Of a stretch of DNA of 58,654 bases, positions 9,158 through 18,194 are shown in pieces. The translations under genes were made by a program, and so were the position numbers. The notes beneath the pieces were generated by a model. It searched no databases. It was not told where the DNA came from and saw nothing but the letters and a program-made list of their open reading frames with translations. The first letter of the stretch is position 1. Every line of letters begins with the position of its first letter. Source of the DNA: Verrucomicrobiales bacterium (GTDB taxonomy: Bacteria > Verrucomicrobiota > Verrucomicrobiia > Verrucomicrobiales > DEV007); the NCBI GenBank assembly GCA_012960505.1, contig DUBC01000038.1, positions 24,001 to 82,654 on the forward strand, read 5' to 3'.

Positions 9158-10111
9158 ATGCAATTCTGTAAAAAAATTCACTACTTATTAATATCAATCT
9201 CATTGATTTTGACATTGGCTGCAGAGCCCCCAAAGGAGGCAAGCGTCGCCGCAAGTGAACAAAAAGAAAATAAATCTAATGGTACAGATTTTATTCGCTT
9301 CAAAGAAAGTGAAACTTCCGCTTCCCTTGAAACCGCTTCAGCTAAATACACTCATAAGGACGGCACAACTGTTGAGCTCATTGGCGCAGTTCATATTGCC
9401 GACAAAGTTTACTATGAAAAACTTAACGAACAATTCAAACAATACGACGCTTTACTCTACGAAATGGTGGGAGGTGACCCAGATAAACCACTAACTAAGG
9501 AGGATCTACAAGCTAACAAAAAAAACCCAATGAGATTCTTTCAACTCCTTATTGGAGGCATGATGAAATTAGATTTTCAACTCGATCACGTTGATTATAC
9601 CGCAAAGAACTTCGTTCACGCTGACATGACTCTTGAAACTTTTCAAGGTAGGCAAAAAGCAAAGGGGGAGAACCTCTTATCCTTATTAGAAAAATCAATC
9701 AAAGCTCAGGAAGAAGCAGCGAGCCAGAATAAGAATAATTTTAATTTTGCCTCTATGTTTAAATTATTCAACGATGAAGGAGGGCCTAATGGAATGAAAC
9801 TCGCGCTCGGAAGGCAATTCCACGACATCGAATCCATGATAGGTGGAATGGAAGGCCCTGACGGTTCCGTACTGGTAGCAGAGCGGAACATCACTGCTTT
9901 AAAAGTAATGGGTAGAGAAATTAAATCCGGAAAGAAAAATCTGGGTATATTCTATGGAGCTGCTCACTTGCCAGACTTTGATAAAAGGCTAACAAAAGAA
10001 TTAGGATTCCAGAGAACGGAAACTAGTTGGAATGCCGCTTGGAAGATCCAAAAAGCGGCAGGTAAAAACACTACAAAACAACCTAAAGAGTCTCAAAATA
10101 AAGATTCATAA
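9158..10111 (+). CDS. TraB/PrgY/GumN-like exported protein
   Basis: 317 residues with an N-terminal hydrophobic signal (1-22). After a Lys/Glu-rich linker the core starts with a beta-hairpin, VELIGAVHIADKVYYEKLN (about 72-90), then ALLYEMVGG; the GxxH in the first strand and the Glu in YEM match the conserved metal-binding-type residues of the TraB/GumN (TIKI) fold. A second match near the end, LGIFYGAAHLPDF (about 264-276), supplies the paired GAAH motif. Eukaryotic TIKI members are Wnt-cleaving metalloproteases; the bacterial role is unknown. The tail is basic and polar. It is probably a single gene: the next + strand gene is 56 bases on and could share its transcript. Confidence 0.82.
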   Translation: MQFCKKIHYLLISISLILTLAAEPPKEASVAASEQKENKSNGTDFIRFKESETSASLETASAKYTHKDGTTVELIGAVHIADKVYYEKLNEQFKQYDALLYEMVGGDPDKPLTKEDLQANKKNPMRFFQLLIGGMMKLDFQLDHVDYTAKNFVHADMTLETFQGRQKAKGENLLSLLEKSIKAQEEAASQNKNNFNFASMFKLFNDEGGPNGMKLALGRQFHDIESMIGGMEGPDGSVLVAERNITALKVMGREIKSGKKNLGIFYGAAHLPDFDKRLTKELGFQRTETSWNAAWKIQKAAGKNTTKQPKESQNKDS

Positions 10112-10167
10112 TACTCAATGGCTGGATCAGTCATGTGCCCATCAAAGGATTGTATTGATCCATTATT

Positions 10168-13100
10168 ATGAATAAGAAAATTATCTTTATACTTATTTGT
10201 TTTCTGAGCTCTGATCCATTGATGGGTGAAGAGTTTAAGGAATATGGCCTTTTCGCAGATAAATCACCAAAGCCTCAACAGATTGAGCCCTCAGAAACAC
10301 TATTACCGCTAAAGATTAATTCGAAATCACGGATAGCATATGTTGGGAACACATTACTTGATCGCTCTCAACACTTCGGACACTTCGAAGCTTTTCTTCA
10401 CCAAAGATTTCCAAACAAAGAATTGACTGTAAGGAACTTCGCCTGGTCCGCTGATGAGATCGACCTTATGCCAAGGCCTGATAACTTCGCATCCGTTGAC
10501 CAGCATCTATTACATCACCGAACAGACATAATTTTTGCCGCTTTTGGATTTAATGAATCTTTTGCAGGTGAAGAAAAAGTTTCAGAATTTAAATCAAGGC
10601 TTCAAACCTATCTACAACATACAAAGAGCAAAGCTTACAACGGAAAGTCCGGCCCAAAAATTATTCTCATCTCTCCGAACCGAAATCAGAACCTTGAAGG
10701 TGTCAGGGCAGCAGATATGAATAATAAAAGGCTGGGCTCCTATACTGACGCGATGCGAGAAGTGGCCGATTTTGAAAAGATCGGGTTCGTTGATGTTTTT
10801 AAAACAGAATATCCAGTCGAATCAACTTTCAATGGTGTTCACCTGAATGAAAAAGGTTACAGAACATTCGCTAGAGCTCTTTTCAATGGCACCTTCGGAG
10901 AAAGCCCTAAAACATTAAACGAAAATATCAGGGCAATGGTCATAGAAAAGAACCGTCAATTCTTCCGACGTTACCGCCCACTGAATACCTTCTATTATAC
11001 TGGAGGCAGAAAAGGCAGATATGGTTATTTGGACTTTCTACCCGCAATGCGAAACTTTGAAGTAATGGCTGAAAACAGAGACCAATCAATCTGGTCAATA
11101 GCCAAGGGGGAAATAAACGACACGTCGATTGATGATTCGACTGTTCCTAAAATGCCTGAAACTACTCAGAGCAGAGGCGGAAACAAATGGATGAAATCAT
11201 CAGAAGAGCTGAAGTCCTTTACGATAGACCCTAGATTTGAAGTCAACTGCTTCGCTTCTGAGGAAGACTTCCCTGACATTGCCTGCCCGATACAAATTCG
11301 ATGGGACTCTAAGGGACGACTATGGGTCGCCTGTTCAACGACTTATCCTCACGTTTATCCGGGACAAGAACCGAAGGATAAGATTGTCATACTTGAAGAT
11401 ACTGATGGAAACGGAAAAGCTGACAAATCAACAGTTTGGGCTGATGACGTACACATACCTTTGAGTTTCGAGTTTGGTAACGGTGGCGTTTTCGTATCAG
11501 AAGAACCTGATTTCTCCTTTCTAAAAGACACTGATGATGATGGTAAAGCCGATCTAAGATTGCGAACGCTAACTGGGTTCGGATGTGAAGACTCTCATCA
11601 CGCTCTGCATGATTTCGTATGGACTCCTGATGGAGATTTGATTTTCAGAGATTCTATATTTTTAAATTCACAAATCGAAACTGCTTACGGACCCATAAGA
11701 GTCAAGAACTCTGGATGGTTCTCTTATCGACCAAAAACGCATCGCTTGAGAACTTTTGGAAGTTACCCAAACACAAATCCTTGGGGAGTAACTTTCGACA
11801 AGTGGGGACATCACGTTGCAAGTCATCCTATTTTTGCATCTACCTTTCATGCCACAAATCCTCCGTACCCAAGCCAACATCCCAGACCAAGTGGCATTCA
11901 AGCCTATTCAGGAACGTGCGGTCAGGAATTCATTGACTGGAATACATTTCCTGAAGATATGCAAGGGGGGTTCATAAAGGTCAGGTACAAGCCCACGAAT
12001 CGGGTCGAATATCACCGATGGATTGATGCAGGTGATCACATGGAAGAAAAATACGTATCTGATATTATTTTTTCAAAGAACTTAAGTTTCATTCCAGTAG
12101 ATATTAAGTTTGGACCACGAGGCGCCTTATACGTATGCGATTGGTACAATCCCATAAAGGGACACGCACAATATTCACTACGTGATGATCGTAGGGATAA
12201 GCATTCTGGACGCATATGGAGAATCACTGCAAAAAAACATAAATTAACTGACCCAGTAAAAATAAGCGGGGAATCAATATCCCATCTCTTGAATAATTTA
12301 AAGCGACAAGAGTATCGGATCCGTTATTGGACAAAAAGAGAATTACGTGAACGTGATTCAGACAAAGTAAAAGAAGAATTGGATGAATGGATTCAACAAT
12401 TAAAAAAGGATGATATTAATTTCCGGCACCATCAATTGGAAGCTTTATGGACCTATCGAAGCATTGGTAAGAACAACACGAATCTACTTACTGAACTCCT
12501 AAATTGTGACGTTCCTCAAGCCAGAGCAGCAGCAACTCGTCAGCTAAGATATTTGAGTAATGAACTTGATGAACATGCTCCAACTCTCTTAATGAAATCA
12601 GCTAATGATCTTAATGCAATAGTCCGACTCGAAGCTGCAATTGCTTGTTCATGGATAGGAACAGAATGGGCATTTGAAACTCTAATGAAAATTTCTAAGG
12701 GAGAAATGGGAAACCACCTGAATTACGCCGTTCAGAGCGCATTAGGCTCCAAATCCATGCAAGCGTATTGGGACCCAAAGAATAAAGAGATTCAGTCCTT
12801 CTTAGCCAATTCTAATAAGAGAAATCAGCTCAATGCTGGAAAAAACACTAAGAACGCCAAAGAAGCAAATTTCGATAAGCAAAAAGATATAAAGAAAATT
12901 CAAATCAAATGCATACCTGAAAAGATGCTTTTCGATAAAACTGAATTTACAGTCCGCGCCAAGCAACCGGTTAAATTAATCTTAATTAATCCTGATCTGA
13001 CAATGCATAATCTTGTAATTGCAAAACCTAACTCATTAGAAAAAGTCGGGATAGCTGGTAATGAAATGGCCAAGGACACGGATGGGCTCAAAAAGAACTA

Positions 13101-13263
13101 CGTCCCAGACCTAGCTGAGGTCCTTTGGTCCACACCTCAATTAAAACAAAATACGAGCTATACGCTTCGATTCCGAGCTCCAAAAAAACCCGGTAAATAT
13201 CCATACCTTTGCACCTTTCCTGGCCATTGGGTCATCATGAAAGGAGTAATGATTGTTAAATAA
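10168..13263 (+). CDS. PVC-type propeller/HEAT protein with C-terminal azurin-like cupredoxin
   Basis: 1031 residues. A signal peptide (1-20) is followed by an SGNH-like domain (about 50-240) in which the GDS block reads GNTLLDR and the final block NGVHLNEKG, so the nucleophile Ser and catalytic Asp are missing. A beta-propeller of the PVC membrane-bound dehydrogenase type covers about 350-690 (motifs RWDSKGRLWVAC, Ca-binding-like DTDGNGKAD and DTDDDGKAD, NPWGVTFD, VCDWYNP). A HEAT-like helical region covers about 700-860. The end (910-1031) is a cupredoxin with His947, Cys1015, His1020 and Met1024; the C-x4-H-x3-M spacing is that of azurin. Relatives usually end in cytochrome c, as the 1201-residue paralogue at 41.7-45.3 kb does. 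It may oxidise a sugar or alcohol in the periplasm and pass electrons to copper; the reaction is unknown. Confidence 0.9.
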   Translation: MNKKIIFILICFLSSDPLMGEEFKEYGLFADKSPKPQQIEPSETLLPLKINSKSRIAYVGNTLLDRSQHFGHFEAFLHQRFPNKELTVRNFAWSADEIDLMPRPDNFASVDQHLLHHRTDIIFAAFGFNESFAGEEKVSEFKSRLQTYLQHTKSKAYNGKSGPKIILISPNRNQNLEGVRAADMNNKRLGSYTDAMREVADFEKIGFVDVFKTEYPVESTFNGVHLNEKGYRTFARALFNGTFGESPKTLNENIRAMVIEKNRQFFRRYRPLNTFYYTGGRKGRYGYLDFLPAMRNFEVMAENRDQSIWSIAKGEINDTSIDDSTVPKMPETTQSRGGNKWMKSSEELKSFTIDPRFEVNCFASEEDFPDIACPIQIRWDSKGRLWVACSTTYPHVYPGQEPKDKIVILEDTDGNGKADKSTVWADDVHIPLSFEFGNGGVFVSEEPDFSFLKDTDDDGKADLRLRTLTGFGCEDSHHALHDFVWTPDGDLIFRDSIFLNSQIETAYGPIRVKNSGWFSYRPKTHRLRTFGSYPNTNPWGVTFDKWGHHVASHPIFASTFHATNPPYPSQHPRPSGIQAYSGTCGQEFIDWNTFPEDMQGGFIKVRYKPTNRVEYHRWIDAGDHMEEKYVSDIIFSKNLSFIPVDIKFGPRGALYVCDWYNPIKGHAQYSLRDDRRDKHSGRIWRITAKKHKLTDPVKISGESISHLLNNLKRQEYRIRYWTKRELRERDSDKVKEELDEWIQQLKKDDINFRHHQLEALWTYRSIGKNNTNLLTELLNCDVPQARAAATRQLRYLSNELDEHAPTLLMKSANDLNAIVRLEAAIACSWIGTEWAFETLMKISKGEMGNHLNYAVQSALGSKSMQAYWDPKNKEIQSFLANSNKRNQLNAGKNTKNAKEANFDKQKDIKKIQIKCIPEKMLFDKTEFTVRAKQPVKLILINPDLTMHNLVIAKPNSLEKVGIAGNEMAKDTDGLKKNYVPDLAEVLWSTPQLKQNTSYTLRFRAPKKPGKYPYLCTFPGHWVIMKGVMIVK

Positions 13264-13349
13264 TGGTATAATTGAAAAATACTAATTTTCTCTCCCTTTC
13301 TTTGCATTTGCATACTTGTGAATTTTCTATGGATCTGAAAGAATACGGT

Positions 13350-14291
13350 ATGAAAAAATGCCTTATCCTCTCCTCCCTCATATTTTTCTCATTATTTCAT
13401 GTCAGCGTTAAAGCTGAACGATTTGTTTTAGTCGGAGCATCATATGGAAAAAACATATTAGCCATTTGCGATAACAAAGGAGATACAATTTGGACATATG
13501 ATACGGCAGGTCCAAAACGAGGCCATACCGGTCATCATGATGTTCACTTACTTCCAAACGGAAACATTTTATTTCATGACACATGGACAACTCTTAAAGA
13601 AATTACTCTGGATAAAAAAATAGTATGGGAATACGACAGCGCCAACAGTAACGGAAACAAAGGAAAAAGGGTGGATGTCCATGCTTTTGCCAGATTAGCT
13701 AACGGTAATACAGTAATTATTGAAAGTGGCGTAGGCCGAATTATTGAAGTTGATAAGAACGGAAAACTTGTTCATCAATTTCCGCTCAAGAAGGGGGGCA
13801 CTCAATCCACTCGTTGGGTTCGTCAAACTCCCAAAGGAAACTGGCTCGTTTGCTCAGAAAATCCAGGTGTCGTAACTGAATATGACAACCAAGGAAATGT
13901 AGTCTGGGATTACCTTATTAAGACACGAGTTTACGGTGCTATCAGACTGAGCAGCGGAAACACCCTCATTGCCTCAGGAAGCGGAAACAGTATCGTTGAA
14001 GTAAATCCAGAAAAACAGGTGGTTTGGGAAGTGAAAGGTCAAGTTCCAGGAACGGATATACAATTAAAATGGATGACCTGCCTTCAAGAGCAGAAGAATG
14101 GAAATTACATCGCCGGAAACTGCCACGCTGGACCAAATAATCCACAAATCTTTGAAATAACAAAGGATAAGAAAGTCGTTTGGGAATTTGATGAATATGA
14201 ACTGGTCGGAAATGGACTCGCTTGCTGGCAAGTCCTTAATGACAATCAATCATCAATGGTTCGAGAAAAAATCGCCTCACTTAAAAAATAA
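13350..14291 (+). CDS. Secreted beta-propeller (PQQ-like/arylsulfotransferase-like repeats)
   Basis: 313 residues from ATG 13350, chosen because MKKCLILSSLIFFSL opens a good signal peptide; the frame is open further up from a TTG at 13272. The mature part is made of repeated blades of about 45 residues with a turn such as PNGNILFHD, ANGNTVIIES, PKGNWLVCSE and SSGNTLIASG followed by VVWEY/VVWDY/VVWEV strands. This G-N-x-L and V-W-(D/E)-(Y/F) rhythm is typical of PQQ-like and arylsulfotransferase-like propellers. No catalytic residues are evident, so it may bind a partner or surface. It starts 86 bases after the cupredoxin-fused gene on the same strand; a joint role is likely but unproven. Confidence 0.78.
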   Translation: MKKCLILSSLIFFSLFHVSVKAERFVLVGASYGKNILAICDNKGDTIWTYDTAGPKRGHTGHHDVHLLPNGNILFHDTWTTLKEITLDKKIVWEYDSANSNGNKGKRVDVHAFARLANGNTVIIESGVGRIIEVDKNGKLVHQFPLKKGGTQSTRWVRQTPKGNWLVCSENPGVVTEYDNQGNVVWDYLIKTRVYGAIRLSSGNTLIASGSGNSIVEVNPEKQVVWEVKGQVPGTDIQLKWMTCLQEQKNGNYIAGNCHAGPNNPQIFEITKDKKVVWEFDEYELVGNGLACWQVLNDNQSSMVREKIASLKK

Positions 14292-14300
14292 CAAAGTAAA

Positions 14301-15902
14301 TTAAACCTTCGCTTCATCCTCCATCGAAGGAGTTAATTTATTCATTTCTTCAAGCTGCTTTTCAAGCATCTTTGAAGCGGGCGTAATGGCTAGGCCTCCT
14401 AGTCCAGTGCAACACAATTCTCTGGGCATTAACTCCCCCACCTGCTTCATCGCTTCAATTACTTGATCAAGGGGAACGAGGTGATCATAATCGGCCAAGG
14501 CCATGTTCGCACTTGATAATGCATTTGAAGCGGCAGTGACATTTCTACCGAGACATGGAGCCTCTACCCGGTTAGCAAGTGTATCACAGGTCATTCCAAG
14601 AGAATTCTGCAGAGCCATCGAAGCGGCACTCATTTGCTTTTCAAAATTACCTCCAGCCAATGAAACAATACCAGCCGCAGCCATGCTAGCTCCTGAACCA
14701 CATTCAGCCATGCAGCCAGCCTCCTCAGCTGCAAACGTAGCCCCAGAAGCAATGAATACTCCCACAATCCCGGCCGCAAACATAGCTTCGACCCGTTCTT
14801 CTTTTGTCTTATTTAAAGCATCAGAAACGCCCAAAACAGCGCCCGGAAGAGCACCACATGATCCCGCAGTAGGAGCAGCCACAATAACTCCCATAGAACT
14901 CTTCATCTCCATCATTGCTGACACATAAAGAATGATTCGATTCAGAACATCACCCGGAACTAATTTCCCAGAATCCATCATCTGTTCAAAATTAGGAGAT
15001 TGTGAATGAAGAATCCTATCCTTGTATGCAGTTCCCGTAAGACCAGTGCTAATAGATTGTTCCATGATCTCGACTAGATTCTGCATTCTTTGATTCACCT
15101 CCTTAAGATTAACCCCAGCACGTTCACTCTCGTAAATAGCGCCAAGTTTTCCAAGGCCCATCCCTTTACCTTTATCTTTCCTATATTCGATCATTTGCTC
15201 CACATCAGAAAAAGGAACACTAATATTATTCCTAGCCAAAACAGTAAGTACTGGATTTAATATTCTCACAGAACTAACCAATTGATGAGCCTTCAACTCA
15301 TCAATTAAATCATTATCAGGGCAATCCCTGCTCTTTAAATTAATGATGGAAAGGTTCTCACTTTCAGCAACAACGACTTCATCAAAAGATCCTTTATTAA
15401 GCCAACCAATCAAACCTTCATCTAATCGATTTAAATAAATCAAAATTTCATAATAGTCCCCTTTCAAGCTAAGAGAAACACCATCAATTTCCTGAATCTC
15501 AATCATCCCTCCACCCGTCGAAATTGCAGTCATCGTATGTTCGTTTTGATGACCCTTAAGATTTAATCGATAAGTGTTTGGGTGCTCTGCCCCATAGGAA
15601 ATGTAACGAATATCAATTTTTATCCCTGCAATACGTACCTCACTTTGATAATCAGGGAGTCGGGAATCATCTGTTTCCCATCCCATCAAACCACCACTAA
15701 GACCCAGGTCAGACCCCTGAGATTTATGGGTAGTTACAAGAGACCCGTTCGGATCATAATCAACGATCACCTCCGTTATGTCAGAATCCATCAAATCACG
15801 CGCGATCCGGCCAATCCTTAGAGAAGCCGCACTATGAGAACTTGACGGACCTCTCATAACAGGGCCAAGAACATCATTAAAAATACTAGGAAACGAACCC
15901 AT
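14301..15902 (-). CDS. sdaA: L-serine ammonia-lyase, iron-sulfur dependent (single chain)
   Basis: 533 residues, cytoplasmic. Deaminates L-serine to pyruvate and ammonia using a [4Fe-4S] cluster. The N-terminal beta domain starts with the hallmark GPVMRGPSSSHSAASLRIG (13-31). The alpha domain holds TAGSCGALPGAVLG (about 345-358), EEAGCMAECGSGASM (about 395-409) and LCCTGLGG near 497, which carry the Cys residues expected to bind the cluster. Both domains lie in one chain, as in E. coli SdaA, but the protein is longer than that enzyme by about 80 residues, mostly in the linker around 180-270. It is divergent from the threonine-synthase-like gene with 110 bases between. A short inverted repeat CCTTCG/CGAAGG covers the 3' end (14306-14330) and may help termination. 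Confidence 0.92.
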   Translation of the reverse strand: MGSFPSIFNDVLGPVMRGPSSSHSAASLRIGRIARDLMDSDITEVIVDYDPNGSLVTTHKSQGSDLGLSGGLMGWETDDSRLPDYQSEVRIAGIKIDIRYISYGAEHPNTYRLNLKGHQNEHTMTAISTGGGMIEIQEIDGVSLSLKGDYYEILIYLNRLDEGLIGWLNKGSFDEVVVAESENLSIINLKSRDCPDNDLIDELKAHQLVSSVRILNPVLTVLARNNISVPFSDVEQMIEYRKDKGKGMGLGKLGAIYESERAGVNLKEVNQRMQNLVEIMEQSISTGLTGTAYKDRILHSQSPNFEQMMDSGKLVPGDVLNRIILYVSAMMEMKSSMGVIVAAPTAGSCGALPGAVLGVSDALNKTKEERVEAMFAAGIVGVFIASGATFAAEEAGCMAECGSGASMAAAGIVSLAGGNFEKQMSAASMALQNSLGMTCDTLANRVEAPCLGRNVTAASNALSSANMALADYDHLVPLDQVIEAMKQVGELMPRELCCTGLGGLAITPASKMLEKQLEEMNKLTPSMEDEAKV

Positions 15903-16012
15903 GCAGATTATTAGTCTAATCCATACATCATGGCTTAGGCAAGTAACGTTCGGAAATGTTAACTATCTGCTGACTTGTTGATTTTAAAATCGTCTATAAA
16001 AATAACAAACTT

Positions 16013-17233
16013 ATGAATTTAGATGAAAATAAAAGTCTTAATTTTGTCACTCATCTTGAATGCTCGAAGACTGGCAAGGAATATCCATCAAACAAAGTCA
16101 TTGGTTTATCTGAGGATAACGCTCCTCTCCTCGTCAAGTATGACCTGAATGCACTTTCTCAATCATTGGATAAAAAAACTTTAGACCAAAGGCCTGAAAA
16201 CCTTTGGAGATATAAAGAATTCTTACCTGTCCGCGAAGAAATTAATATTGTAAGTCTGGGAGAATCCTTCACTCCATTACTGCATGCTCCTAATTTACCT
16301 GGTAATCATGTTTACATAAAAGACGAAGGAAGACTACCCACTGGTTCGTTCAAGGCCCGGGGCCTATGCATGGCTGTTTCCATGGCCAAGGAATTAGGAA
16401 TTAATAAGCTCGCAATTCCAACGAACGGGAATGCAGGAGCCGCCATGGCCGCTTATGCTAAGAGAGCAGGAATCGAAGCGTATGTTTTCTGTCCTGATGA
16501 TACTCCTGAAATCAATATCAGAGAAATAGCATTGCAAGGAGCAAGTACTTGGACCGTTAATGGATTCATCACTGACTGTGGAAAAATTGTTCGTGAAGGA
16601 ATTAACTCATTGAACTGGTTTGACGTGTCCACTCTGAAGGAGCCTTACAGGATTGAAGGAAAAAAAACCATGGGTCTTGAATTGGCCAATCAATTAAACT
16701 GGCAACTCCCTGATGTTATCATGTATCCAACAGGAGGCGGCACGGGTCTCATAGGGATGGTGAAAGCCTTCAATGAACTCGAATCCATCGGATGGATTGG
16801 AAAGAAAAGGCCTCGAATGGTAGCTGTCCAGTCAACGGGTTGTGCCCCTATCGTCAAAGCATATGATGAAGGATTAGAACATGCTGAATATTGGGAAAAT
16901 GCTGAAACTATTGCCTCAGGCATCAGAGTTCCTGCCGCGATTGGTGACTTTCTCATACTCAGAGGCATTAGGGAAACGGACGGTTTCGCAACTGCGGTAG
17001 ATGATGAAGCCATTGTGTCAGCGCGTGAAGAGATTGCCGATTTGGAAGGTATCCTTCTCTGTCCAGAAGGAGCAGCTACATATGCTGCCTATCTAAAAGA
17101 ACTTAAAACCGGAAGAATCTCTTTAGATGATTCGGTCGTCCTATTTAATTGTGCAACAGGATTAAAATACCCTATGCCGGAAGTTGTAAATCATCTAGAT
17201 AAGGATCAACCCATAAACTACTCTTCTTTATAA
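16013..17233 (+). CDS. thrC: Threonine synthase-like PLP enzyme (fold type II)
   Basis: 406 residues, cytoplasmic. Threonine synthase converts O-phosphohomoserine to threonine with PLP. The N-terminus has the short LECSKTGKEYP segment (15-25), a remnant of the zinc-ribbon-like start seen in many archaeal and plant-type threonine synthases. The PLP lysine is Lys114 in TGSFKARG; TNGNAGAAMAAYAKRAG (137-153) and PTGGGTGLIGM (about 239-249) bind the cofactor. No homoserine kinase or dehydrogenase is nearby; instead the neighbours are catabolic (serine ammonia-lyase, DapA-like lyase), so a deaminating or other beta/gamma-replacement role is possible. The gene name reflects best resemblance, not proof. 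It starts at ATG 16013 with no Shine-Dalgarno and is followed 46 bases on by the DapA-like gene. Confidence 0.8.
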   Translation: MNLDENKSLNFVTHLECSKTGKEYPSNKVIGLSEDNAPLLVKYDLNALSQSLDKKTLDQRPENLWRYKEFLPVREEINIVSLGESFTPLLHAPNLPGNHVYIKDEGRLPTGSFKARGLCMAVSMAKELGINKLAIPTNGNAGAAMAAYAKRAGIEAYVFCPDDTPEINIREIALQGASTWTVNGFITDCGKIVREGINSLNWFDVSTLKEPYRIEGKKTMGLELANQLNWQLPDVIMYPTGGGTGLIGMVKAFNELESIGWIGKKRPRMVAVQSTGCAPIVKAYDEGLEHAEYWENAETIASGIRVPAAIGDFLILRGIRETDGFATAVDDEAIVSAREEIADLEGILLCPEGAATYAAYLKELKTGRISLDDSVVLFNCATGLKYPMPEVVNHLDKDQPINYSSL

Positions 17234-17279
17234 CAGGTTAAAGTTTGCAAATTGATCCATTCAGTTTCAATGTTGAATT

Positions 17280-18179
17280 ATGCCACAAAAAGTTGATTGG
17301 CAGGGCGTTTTCCCTGCAGTTCCCACACAATTTCATGACGATTTTTCCCTTAACATTGAGGGAACACAGAAACACGTAGAAGCGCTCTTAAGTGAAGGAG
17401 TCCACGGTCTAGTCATGCTAGGGACGATTGGGGAAAATTGCTCCCTTTCCCTCGAAGAAAAGATCCAAATATTACATGCAACAAAAGAGATCTGTCAGGA
17501 CTCCGTACCCCTTATTAATGGGATCTCGGAATTCACTACTTCTAATGCATGCGAAACAGCCATCGCTGCTGAAAAGGCCGGCGTGGACGGCATTATGGTA
17601 ATGCCTGCCATGGTATATAACTCGGACAGAAGAGAAACGGTGAATCATTTTCGAACAGTCGCAGGAGCGACGGAATTGCCAATGATGTGCTATAACAACC
17701 CCCCAGTATATAAAGTAGATATCACCCCAGAAATGTTCGAGGACCTTGCAGACGTAGAAAATATTGTAAGCATTAAAGAGGCTGGTGGCGATGCCAGACG
17801 AATCACTGACCTCTTTAATAAATTTGATGACCGATACATTATTTTCTCCGGACTCGATGACGTGGCACTCGAAAGTATTCTTCTAGGATGCACGGGTTGG
17901 ATATCAGGTCTAGTCAATGCATTCCCAAGAGAAAACGGCCTCATGTGGGACGCAGCAATGAGTGGCGACTGGACAAGAGCACTTGAAATTTACCGGTGGT
18001 ATATGCCAATGCTGCACTTCGATAGTGTTCCTAAGCTCGTCCAATACATTAAACTAGCCTCATCAGAAATGGGATACGGAACAGAAACAGTACGTGCGCC
18101 TAGGTTATCACTGATCGGTAAAGAAAGAGAAGACGCTCTGACCATAATTAAGCAATCAGTAGCAACAAGACCTTCTTAA
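17280..18179 (+). CDS. DapA-family lyase, resembles hydroxyproline-pathway deaminase
   Basis: 299 residues, a TIM-barrel class I aldolase/lyase. The Schiff-base lysine is Lys166 (IVSIKEAGGD) and the catalytic Tyr is Tyr138 (CYNNPP); the pyruvate-binding loop reads GTIGEN (48-53) instead of the DapA consensus GTTGE. The C-terminal half (GWISGLVNAFP near 209, EIYRWYMPMLHFD, KLVQYIKLA, TVRAPRLSL) closely resembles what I know of the 1-pyrroline-4-hydroxy-2-carboxylate deaminase group rather than true dihydrodipicolinate synthase. That enzyme converts the cyclic imine to 2-oxoglutarate semialdehyde. The assignment is by pattern memory only. It lies next to an ornithine-cyclodeaminase-family reductase, a usual companion in hydroxyproline clusters, here on the opposite strand and convergent, 15 bases apart. 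Confidence 0.82.
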   Translation: MPQKVDWQGVFPAVPTQFHDDFSLNIEGTQKHVEALLSEGVHGLVMLGTIGENCSLSLEEKIQILHATKEICQDSVPLINGISEFTTSNACETAIAAEKAGVDGIMVMPAMVYNSDRRETVNHFRTVAGATELPMMCYNNPPVYKVDITPEMFEDLADVENIVSIKEAGGDARRITDLFNKFDDRYIIFSGLDDVALESILLGCTGWISGLVNAFPRENGLMWDAAMSGDWTRALEIYRWYMPMLHFDSVPKLVQYIKLASSEMGYGTETVRAPRLSLIGKEREDALTIIKQSVATRPS

Positions 18180-18194
18180 AAAAATCAATATTGA

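Noticed and set aside
10123..10162. Inverted repeat TGGATCA / TGATCCA just before the cupredoxin-fused gene, considered as an operator or leader hairpin.
   Set aside because: Only seven bases per arm with a 26-base loop, and GATC-type strings recur in several gaps; not enough support.
14503..14928. Open frame of 141 codons on the + strand inside the serine ammonia-lyase gene.
   Set aside because: It is the antisense of a region rich in conserved lyase motifs; its protein shows no family features and it has no start signal.
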